A program made the position numbers and the translations under genes. From Clostridia bacterium (lineage in GTDB: Bacteria; Bacillota; Clostridia; Oscillospirales; CAG-382), in NCBI GenBank assembly GCA_017646185.1, contig JAGCNA010000237.1, positions 1 to 11,451 on the forward strand: a stretch of DNA of 11,451 nucleotides. Direction: 5' to 3'. The notes under the pieces were generated by a model, which had not been told where the DNA came from, did not search any database, and worked only from the letters and a program-made list of their open reading frames with translations. Shown piece after piece: positions 6,773 to 11,451 of this stretch; position 1 is the stretch's first letter; every line of letters starts with the position of its first letter.

Positions 6773-8005
6773 ATGAACTCTAATCTTCCTGCCGTCAGTC
6801 AAAAACAAAATAGTTCTCTGCCGGCAGAAAGACCGGTAAAGCGAAATATAGTCCGTATGATCGGGGAAGTTGACCGTCCCCTTATGCTTATTATCATCGC
6901 TCTTATATGCGTTGGTCTGGTTATGGTTTTTTCCTCCAGCTACGCCCACGCAGATACCCGTTACGGTGATTCATACCGACTCATAAAATCCCAGCTCCGT
7001 GCCGCACTCATCGGCTTGGCAACAATGCTTGCGGTAACCAGACTGGATTACAGAATTATAAAAAAGTTCGGTGTTATCGCTTGTCTTGTAATATACGGTC
7101 TTAATTACGCCGTTCCCTTTATCGGTACGGTGTTCAGCGGTGCAAAGCGTTGGATCCAGTTCGGCGGCTTTACAATGCAGCCCTCGGAGCTTTTAAAGTT
7201 TGCGGTAATACTGGCGGCGGCTATATATATTTCGGATAACTACCATAAAATATCTTCGGCATCCACCTTCAGAACGCAAATGCGTACCCTGCTTCCCATG
7301 GCTCTTATTGCCGTGGCGGCGGCAGGTGCAACCATGTTCCAAAACCACTTTTCCGCAACCATCATTATGGCGAGTCTTGCCTTTGCAATGCTGCTTTTGA
7401 GCAATATCAAGCTTCGCTGGGTAATAATCGCTCTCGTAGTGGCAGGCGTAGCGTTTGCACTGCTGTTTACCGTGTTCCGCGGAGTTTTGGAGGAATTGGT
7501 TCCTCAGGTTTTCGTACGTCTGGAGGTATGGGAAGACCCCTTTAAATATATGTCGGTAGCTTCCGGCGGTAAGGGGTATCAGCCTGCCCAGTCCTTGTAT
7601 GCCATCGCATCCGGCGGCTTCTGGGGCTTGGGACTCGGTCAGAGTAACCAAAAATTAGGCTACCTGCCCGAACCTTATAACGATTATATTTTTGCAATTC
7701 TTTGCGAAGAATTGGGACTTTTCGGCGCAATTCTCGTTATCGCGCTTTTTGCCGCATTTATAATAAGAGGCTTTATTGTGGCTTCCCGTGCGCCGGATAG
7801 ATTTTCACAGCTTTTAACCATGGGAATAGTTGCTCAGGTAGGTATTCAGGTTGCATTAAACCTTGCGGTTGTAACAAACACTCTGCCTTCCACGGGTATA
7901 GGTCTGCCCTTCTTTTCCTACGGAGGCACAGCTTTAATAATTTTGCTTACCGAAATGGGAATTATACTTTCCGTTTCCCGTTATTCTTATGTAGAGAAAG
8001 GATAA
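6773..8005 (+). CDS. ftsW: Septal peptidoglycan glycosyltransferase FtsW (SEDS family)
   Basis: FtsW polymerises lipid II into glycan strands at the septum, in complex with the class B PBP encoded upstream. The 410-residue protein has a cytoplasmic N-terminal tail of about 35 residues and roughly ten membrane segments beginning at residue 36. SEDS signatures are clear: GAKRWIQFG with QPSELLKF (123-143), YQPAQSLYAIASGGFWGLGLG (269-289), LPEPYNDYIFAILCEELG (298-315) and LPSTGIGLPFFSYGGTA (371-387). Asp304 in the NDYIF block corresponds to the essential SEDS aspartate. RodA and SpoVE share this architecture; the septal assignment comes from the dcw position between mraY and murG. GAGGA (6763-6767) overlaps the mraY stop and serves as ribosome site 5 nt before the ATG. 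murD, often found between mraY and ftsW, is absent. Confidence 0.94.
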   Translation: MNSNLPAVSQKQNSSLPAERPVKRNIVRMIGEVDRPLMLIIIALICVGLVMVFSSSYAHADTRYGDSYRLIKSQLRAALIGLATMLAVTRLDYRIIKKFGVIACLVIYGLNYAVPFIGTVFSGAKRWIQFGGFTMQPSELLKFAVILAAAIYISDNYHKISSASTFRTQMRTLLPMALIAVAAAGATMFQNHFSATIIMASLAFAMLLLSNIKLRWVIIALVVAGVAFALLFTVFRGVLEELVPQVFVRLEVWEDPFKYMSVASGGKGYQPAQSLYAIASGGFWGLGLGQSNQKLGYLPEPYNDYIFAILCEELGLFGAILVIALFAAFIIRGFIVASRAPDRFSQLLTMGIVAQVGIQVALNLAVVTNTLPSTGIGLPFFSYGGTALIILLTEMGIILSVSRYSYVEKG

Positions 8006-8011
8006 TTGAGT

Positions 8012-9118
8012 ATGAGAATAGTAATGTGCGGCGGCGGTACGGGGGGACACGTCAACCCTGCCATATCCATTGCAGATACAATAAAAAAACGTTATCCCGA
8101 TGCAAAAATATCCTTTATCGGTACCGAAAAGGGGATAGAACACGTTCTTGTGCCCAAGGCGGGTTACGATATATCATTTGTAAAGGTGAGGGGCTTTAAG
8201 CGTTCTCTTTCCTTAAAGAATTTCGATGCGGCTGTAAAAGCGGTTACTTCGGTAATGCGGGCAAAAAAGCTGCTTAAGGAAGCAAAGCCGGATCTGGTTA
8301 TCGGCACCGGCGGTTACGTTTCTTGGCCCACGGTAAAGGCGGCAAGTAAATTGGGTATTCCCACCCTTATTCACGAGCAAAACGCATTCCCCGGTATGAC
8401 CACCAAAATGCTTTCGGGCTTTGCGGATAAGGTGTGCATTTCCTTTGAAGAAAGCAGAAAGTTTTTTGATGAAAAAATAAGAGAAAAGCTCATTTTTACG
8501 GGCAACCCCGTAAAGCAGAGCGAGATTACCCGTGCCGAGGCGAGAAAGCGTCTGGGACTTTCCGAAGACAAGGTGTATATCCTTTCCTTCGGCGGTTCTT
8601 TGGGTGCAGAAAAGGTTAATCAGTACTGCTTTGACCTTATGAGCTACGTAAAAGAGCGTCCCGAGCTTTTCCATACCCACGCTATCGGCAAGAGCGGTTA
8701 TCAAAAATATTCAGCCATTGCCGCAGAAAAAGGCTATGACAAAGCGCAGAATATAGAAATTCTGGAATACATATACGATATGCCCGTTCGTATGGCGGCG
8801 GCAGATATTCTGGTGTGCCGTGCGGGAGCTATCACTCTGGCAGAGCTTGCATGTATGGAAAAAACTTCCATACTCATTCCTTCTCCCAACGTAACGGATG
8901 ACCACCAGTATAAAAACGCATCGGTTCTGGCAAACGCCTGCGCCGCTGTGGTCATGCGTGAAAGCGAGGTTACGGGTGAAAAGCTTATCGCTCAGGTAGA
9001 AGCCCTGGCATACGATAAGAGCAAACGGGAAGTGGTGGAGGCGAATATCCGCCGTTTTGCCCGTCCCGATGCGGTAAACGAGATAGTGGATACCGCACTT
9101 TCGCTTATCGGAAAATAA
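8012..9118 (+). CDS. murG: Undecaprenyldiphospho-muramoylpentapeptide beta-N-acetylglucosaminyltransferase MurG
   Basis: MurG is a peripheral GT-B glycosyltransferase on the inner membrane face that adds GlcNAc from UDP-GlcNAc to lipid I, giving lipid II. The ATG at 8012 is preferred over the in-frame TTG at 8006: it gives the family's MRIVMCGGGTGGH opening and lies 10 nt after GAAAGGA (7995-8001). The 368-residue product has the N-domain glycine loops GGGTGGHVNPA (7-17) and GTGGYVSWP (98-106), HEQN (121-124) and GNPVK (164-168). Its C-domain has SFGGSLGAEKVN (192-203), CRAGAITLAEL (269-279) and the nucleotide-sugar-binding region around SPNVTDDHQYKNA (291-303). Its start lies 6 nt after the ftsW stop. 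Length and motifs are normal with nothing missing. Confidence 0.96.
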   Translation: MRIVMCGGGTGGHVNPAISIADTIKKRYPDAKISFIGTEKGIEHVLVPKAGYDISFVKVRGFKRSLSLKNFDAAVKAVTSVMRAKKLLKEAKPDLVIGTGGYVSWPTVKAASKLGIPTLIHEQNAFPGMTTKMLSGFADKVCISFEESRKFFDEKIREKLIFTGNPVKQSEITRAEARKRLGLSEDKVYILSFGGSLGAEKVNQYCFDLMSYVKERPELFHTHAIGKSGYQKYSAIAAEKGYDKAQNIEILEYIYDMPVRMAAADILVCRAGAITLAELACMEKTSILIPSPNVTDDHQYKNASVLANACAAVVMRESEVTGEKLIAQVEALAYDKSKREVVEANIRRFARPDAVNEIVDTALSLIGK

Positions 9119-9142
9119 ATCAGAGTTAAAGGAGGTGGGACC

Positions 9143-9934
9143 GTGGAGCAGGTCAGATTCAAGCGCAAAACAGTAGATCTTGACGAAATGGAAAAACAGC
9201 AAAGTAAAAAACGGTTCCGCCGTAATTTCTTTTACGTTTCGCTGTTTTTAACGGTGCTTTTGCTGTTTTTGGGAACGGCGTTTTTCGTCTTTTTCCGTGT
9301 GAAGGAAATTTCCGTAACCGGCAACAGTATGTATACGGATGAAGAGATAATTTTGGCTTCGGGCATTGAGGAAAAGGTAAATATGTTTTCTTTTTCCGAA
9401 AAATCCGTGGAGCAAAGTATTAAGGATCTGCTTCCCTACGTAGGCAGCGTTACGGTAAAAAGAGACCTTCCTTCGGGAGTGGTCATAGAGATAGAGGAAG
9501 AAAAAACGGTAATGTATACCGTCTTGAACGGGGATTATTATCTCCTTTCCGATGAGCTTACCGTGCTTTCCGTAAGCAACAAGATATCCTCTGTCCCCGC
9601 AGGTGCCATAAAGCTTATTACGGGCAGTGTAAACCGCTGTCTTGTGGGACAACCTCTCACCTTTATGGACGAGCGCACCAGAGATTCCATTCTGGAAATA
9701 TATTCCGTGCTTTCCGCAAACGAAATGGAATATTATATCCGCGAAATAAATATTGCCAGCAGATTTGATATAAGTATGCAGTATACGGACAGGTTTGACG
9801 TATACGTAGGTGATATGGATAACTTTGAAATAAAGATACCTTTTTTGGCAAAAGTCATTGACGAGCTGTACGAGGATGATAGAGGCAGTATAGATTTGTC
9901 TTCCCACACAGAGGCAACCGTGGCTTTAAAGTGA
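9143..9934 (+). CDS. ftsQ: Cell division protein FtsQ/DivIB
   Basis: FtsQ/DivIB is a bitopic divisome protein that binds FtsL and DivIC/FtsB and controls activation of septal synthesis. The 263-residue product has a charged cytoplasmic tail (1-28) and one membrane segment (about 29-51). A POTRA-like domain follows (about 52-118), starting VKEISVTGNSMYTDEEI and ending KRDLPSGVVIEIEEEK, both typical of the family. The beta domain continues to the C-terminus (PFLAKVIDELYEDD, DLSS near the end). GTG at 9143 is chosen because the strongest ribosome site of the operon, AAAGGAGGTG (9128-9137), lies 5 nt upstream. Isoleucine codons are almost all ATA or ATT (19 of 20), in contrast to ftsZ. It is the last gene of the tightly packed run; an A-rich spacer separates it from ftsZ. 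Family call is firm; FtsQ and DivIB are alternative names here. Confidence 0.9.
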   Translation: MEQVRFKRKTVDLDEMEKQQSKKRFRRNFFYVSLFLTVLLLFLGTAFFVFFRVKEISVTGNSMYTDEEIILASGIEEKVNMFSFSEKSVEQSIKDLLPYVGSVTVKRDLPSGVVIEIEEEKTVMYTVLNGDYYLLSDELTVLSVSNKISSVPAGAIKLITGSVNRCLVGQPLTFMDERTRDSILEIYSVLSANEMEYYIREINIASRFDISMQYTDRFDVYVGDMDNFEIKIPFLAKVIDELYEDDRGSIDLSSHTEATVALK

Positions 9935-9968
9935 AAAAAAGCAAAAAAAACGATATAAATTAAAAAAA
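9934..9968 (+). promoter_or_regulatory. A-tract cluster upstream of the ftsZ promoter (UP-element-like)
   Basis: Three A-runs of 7-8 bases (9934-9940, 9943-9950, 9962-9968) end just before the -35 box at 9973. They are roughly spaced by one and two helical turns. Such tracts bend DNA and can contact the RNA polymerase alpha subunits, raising promoter strength. No terminator hairpin is visible between ftsQ and ftsZ, so read-through from the operon is also likely. Confidence 0.45.
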
Positions 9969-9972
9969 CCCC

Positions 9973-10001
9973 TTGCAATCTTGCAATTTATGTATTATTA
10001 T
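9973..10001 (+). promoter_or_regulatory. ftsZ promoter with duplicated -35 element
   Basis: TTGCAA (9973-9978) and TATTAT (9996-10001) are 17 bp apart. The -35 lies in an 8-bp tandem repeat, TTGCAATC then TTGCAATT, so a second TTGCAA at 9981-9986 could pair with TATATG at 10003-10008 (16 bp), shifting the start by about 7 bases. Both would give a 5' leader of roughly 30-40 nt ending at GGAGG (10029-10033). The boxes are seen directly; which start is used is unknown. Confidence 0.7.
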
Positions 10002-10006
10002 ATATA

Positions 10007-10026
10007 TGTATAAAAATTTTAGTCGG
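10007..10026 (+). repeat. Copy 1 of a 19-20 nt motif (TGTATAA...TTTTAGTCGG)
   Basis: This stretch in the ftsZ leader reads TGTAT, five A, four T, AGTCGG. Almost the same string (TGTAT, three A, five T, AGTCGG) recurs at 11284-11302 beyond the ftsZ terminators. Here it leads into the ftsZ ribosome site GGAGG; there it opens a structured hairpin. It may be an extended -10 plus start region (TATAAA at 10009-10014 lacks a good -35) or part of a dispersed repeat. Confidence 0.5.
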
Positions 10027-10044
10027 ACGGAGGAACTCTATTTT

Positions 10045-11139
10045 ATGAGCAATGAATTTGAAACAACCGTTAATGTAATAAAAGTTGTCGGCGTAGGCGG
10101 CGGCGGCGGAAACGCTGTTAACCGTATGGTAGAAAATAAAATAAACGGCGTAGAATATATCGCTGTTAATACCGATCTTATGGTGCTCAACAAGTCTTTG
10201 GCACACAAGCGCATCAATATCGGTGAGCGTATCACCAAGGGTCAGGGCGCAGGTGCAAACCCCGAATTGGGTGAAAAGGCTGCAGACGAATCTATCGAGC
10301 AGATCACCGAAGCACTTCAGGGCGCAGATATGGTATTTATCACCGCAGGTATGGGCGGCGGTACCGGTACCGGCGCAGCACCTATCGTTGCACGTATCGC
10401 AAAGCAGATGGGCATACTTACCGTATGTATCGTAACCAAGCCCTTCAATTTCGAAGGCAAAAAGAGAATGGCTCAGGCAGAAAGCGGTATCAAGCGTCTT
10501 GCCGAAGTTACAGACTCCCTTATCGTTATCCCCAACGAGCGTCTTAAGCTCCTTACCGATAAAAAGATCACCTTCCTCAATGCGTTCCACGAAGCAGACG
10601 ATATCCTCCGCAAGGGCGTTCAGTCTATCTGCGAGCTGGTTACTCAGGAAGCAGAGATCAACGTTGACTTTGCAGACGTTTGCGCAGTTATGGCAAACGC
10701 AGGCCTCGCTCACATGGGCGTAGGTACCGCAAAGGGCAAGGACAAAGCAGAACAGGCTGCAAAGCTTGCTATGTCTTCTCCTCTTCTCGAAACCAATATC
10801 AGCGGTGCAAAGGGTATCGTTATCAACGTTACCGCTTCTCCCGATATCGGTCTGGAAGAAGTAGACTACGCTGTTGCTATGATCACCAACGAAGCAAATC
10901 CCGATGCTACCATCATCTTCGGTGCTGCGTTTGATGAAACTCTTGAGGACGAAATGCGTATCACCCTTATCGCTACCGGTTTTGATTCCGTTAAGAAAGC
11001 CGAAGTACGCCGTCCCGTTGTAAGCGCAGAAGCAAAGCCCGAAGCTCCTTCTGTTCCCGAAAAGGAAGCAGAAGCAGGCAGCGAAGAGGATATTGATAAC
11101 ATCATTCAGATGATCAATAAGTCCCGCTCCGAATTCTAA
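10045..11139 (+). CDS. ftsZ: Cell division GTPase FtsZ
   Basis: FtsZ is the tubulin-like GTPase that assembles the cytokinetic ring on the inner membrane face. The ATG at 10045 is chosen: GGAGG (10029-10033) precedes it by 11 nt and the product begins MSNEFETTVNVIKVVGVGGGGGNAVN; an in-frame TTG at 9973 falls inside the promoter. The 364-residue protein has the nucleotide-binding GVGGGGGNAVNRM (16-28), the tubulin signature GGGTGTGAAP (104-113) and VIPNERL (161-167). The T7 synergy loop is NVDFADV (206-212), whose Asn206, Asp208 and Asp211 complete the GTPase site. After a variable linker (about 322-346) the C-terminal peptide is DIDNIIQMINKSRSEF, which lacks the usual DIPxFLR form. ATC encodes 28 of 33 isoleucines, a strong bias that suggests high expression. 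It is flanked by its own promoter and tandem terminators; ftsA is not adjacent. Confidence 0.98.
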   Translation: MSNEFETTVNVIKVVGVGGGGGNAVNRMVENKINGVEYIAVNTDLMVLNKSLAHKRINIGERITKGQGAGANPELGEKAADESIEQITEALQGADMVFITAGMGGGTGTGAAPIVARIAKQMGILTVCIVTKPFNFEGKKRMAQAESGIKRLAEVTDSLIVIPNERLKLLTDKKITFLNAFHEADDILRKGVQSICELVTQEAEINVDFADVCAVMANAGLAHMGVGTAKGKDKAEQAAKLAMSSPLLETNISGAKGIVINVTASPDIGLEEVDYAVAMITNEANPDATIIFGAAFDETLEDEMRITLIATGFDSVKKAEVRRPVVSAEAKPEAPSVPEKEAEAGSEEDIDNIIQMINKSRSEF

Positions 11140-11192
11140 GAGAGCTGTCTTATTAAGTCAGACCCAAAAACGCAAAAACACAAATAAAAAAA

Positions 11193-11228
11193 GGCGAGAA
11201 AGGTAACTACTTTTCTCGCCGTTTGTTT
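11193..11228 (+). terminator. Rho-independent terminator of ftsZ
   Basis: GGCGAGAAAGGT (11193-11204) pairs with ACTTTTCTCGCC (11209-11220) around an AACT tetraloop, a 12-bp stem with one G-U pair. GTTTGTTT follows on the + strand, and an A-rich run (11183-11192) precedes it, so it may also work for transcripts from the opposite direction. It lies 53 nt after the ftsZ stop. Confidence 0.88.
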
Positions 11229-11243
11229 ATGTATGTTGATGGT

Positions 11244-11276
11244 AAAAATCCATTCAAATGGATTTTTTGATTTTTT
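11244..11276 (+). terminator. Second, tandem terminator hairpin
   Basis: AAAAATCCAT (11244-11253) and ATGGATTTTT (11258-11267) form a perfect 10-bp stem with a TCAA loop, followed by TGATTTTTT. The stem is AT-rich, so it is weaker than the first, but the long T-runs support a back-up terminator about 24 nt beyond it. It could act in both directions because of the matching A-run. Confidence 0.65.
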
Positions 11277-11283
11277 GCGTTTT

Positions 11284-11302
11284 TGTATAAATTTTTAGTC
11301 GG
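11284..11302 (+). repeat. Copy 2 of the TGTATAA...TTTTAGTCGG motif
   Basis: This is the second copy of the string found in the ftsZ leader at 10007-10026, differing only in the A-run and T-run lengths. Here it begins just as the outer 14-bp inverted repeat ends and supplies the left arm of the next hairpin. No gene or ribosome site follows within the window. Confidence 0.5.
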
Positions 11303-11341
11303 GGGGCAGTAGGTTACTACAGCACCCCGCTCCTAAAAATT
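11290..11341. repeat. 52-nt nested hairpin of unknown function
   Basis: The outer arms AATTTTTAG (11290-11298) and CTAAAAATT (11333-11341) are a perfect 9-bp inverted repeat. Inside, GGGG (11303-11306) can pair with CCCC (11325-11328), and GTAG (11309-11312) with CTAC (11317-11320) around a GTTA loop, leaving small internal loops. Three coaxial helices in 52 nt look like a folded RNA or a palindromic repeat core rather than a terminator, since no T-run follows on either strand. I do not recognise a known RNA family. Confidence 0.5.
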
Positions 11342-11426
11342 CATTCTGCTCTTAATAATACAGCTCTTCTTTAGTTATTTTTTTGTTTTTCACCCAACCT
11401 TTTTTACATATCGTTTGTCTATGTTA

Positions 11427-11440
11427 CGAAAGCGCTTTTA
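11427..11440. promoter_or_regulatory. cre-like / LacI-family operator palindrome
   Basis: CGAAAGCGCTTTTA contains the perfect 10-bp palindrome AAAGCGCTTT (11429-11438). It matches an idealised catabolite-responsive element (TGAAAGCGCTTTCA) at 12 of 14 positions, including the central CG. CcpA and related LacI-family repressors bind such sites. It is 12 bases from the window end, so the controlled gene is probably outside. Apart from this site and T-rich runs, 11368-11451 shows no gene and no convincing promoter. Confidence 0.45.
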
Positions 11441-11451
11441 AAAGTAAACCC

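Larger units (their letters stand above)
11141..11367. repeat. 227-bp segment with 17-bp terminal inverted repeats, MITE-like
   Basis: AGAGCTGTCTTATTAAG (11141-11157) and CTTAATAATACAGCTCT (11351-11367) are inverted copies with one mismatch in 17. The left copy begins 2 bases after the ftsZ stop codon. TA dinucleotides flank both sides (11137-11138 and 11372-11373), and allowing two single-base gaps the similarity runs on to CTAA at both outer ends. The interior has no ORF and consists of nested palindromes: two terminator hairpins inside a 14-bp inverted repeat, then another hairpin. This is the layout of a miniature inverted-repeat element, but no clear target duplication is seen; copy number elsewhere is unknown. 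Confidence 0.45.

Noticed and set aside
9248..9907. Antisense open frame of 219 codons over ftsQ
   Set aside because: It lies wholly within a well-supported gene and shows no motif, ribosome site or promoter.
128..9934. CRISPR array, tRNA, rRNA or insertion-sequence gene within the operon
   Set aside because: I saw no regularly spaced repeats, no cloverleaf candidates, no rRNA motifs and no transposase frame; the region is continuous dcw coding sequence.
9973..10044. N-terminal extension of FtsZ from a TTG at 9973
   Set aside because: That TTG is the -35 hexamer of a good promoter, and the ATG at 10045 has a ribosome site and gives the normal FtsZ N-terminus.
9988..10713. Antisense open frame of 241 codons over ftsZ
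   Set aside because: It has no ribosome site or recognisable domain and its length follows from ftsZ codon bias; the cysteine-rich product looks like a reverse translation shadow.
11141..11367. 6S-like or other known small RNA closed by the 17-bp arms
   Set aside because: Two strong terminators lie inside the arms, so a single transcript spanning both arms is unlikely from either direction; a DNA-level repeat explains the arms better.

Overview
The window is a compact division and cell wall (dcw) gene cluster, read entirely on the + strand. Gene order is mraZ, rsmH, ftsL, a class B penicillin-binding protein (FtsI/SpoVD type), murF, mraY, ftsW, murG, ftsQ/divIB, ftsZ. Moderate GC, strong Shine-Dalgarno sites (AAAGGAGG), use of TTG and GTG starts, PASTA domains on the PBP and a DivIB-like FtsQ point to the Firmicutes, most likely class Clostridia. 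An Oscillospirales-type gut anaerobe is my guess from general appearance; nothing in the window fixes the genus.

Layout: bases 1-127 hold a near-ideal sigma-A promoter (TTGCAT, 17 bp, TATAAT) followed by two 10-bp-phased GTGGT repeats that look like MraZ operators. Bases 128-2066 carry mraZ, rsmH and ftsL almost without gaps. The 116-bp ftsL-pbp gap is the most structured spacer inside the operon: an inverted repeat, a TATAAT box, a ten-codon leader ORF with its own ribosome site, and a hairpin followed by a T-run. From the TTG start at 2183 to 9934, seven genes are packed tightly, with 2-nt gaps, a 4-nt overlap or short RBS-only spacers. ftsZ (10045-11139) is set apart by a 110-bp A-tract-rich spacer with its own promoter and by strikingly different codon usage. 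Bases 11140-11451 have no gene. They hold two tandem terminators nested inside a 227-bp segment with 17-bp terminal inverted repeats, a second structured hairpin, and a cre-like palindrome near the window end.

How the genes work together: MurF completes the UDP-MurNAc-pentapeptide, MraY attaches it to undecaprenyl phosphate (lipid I), MurG adds GlcNAc (lipid II), and FtsW plus the class B PBP polymerise and cross-link it at the septum. FtsL and FtsQ/DivIB activate that synthase, and FtsZ positions it. MraZ probably regulates the operon, and RsmH methylates 16S rRNA. murE, murD, murC, murB, ddl, divIC and ftsA are absent here and must lie elsewhere or be replaced.

I found no wholly new protein system. 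The most unusual material is non-coding: the ftsL-pbp leader and the inverted-repeat element touching the 3' end of ftsZ.
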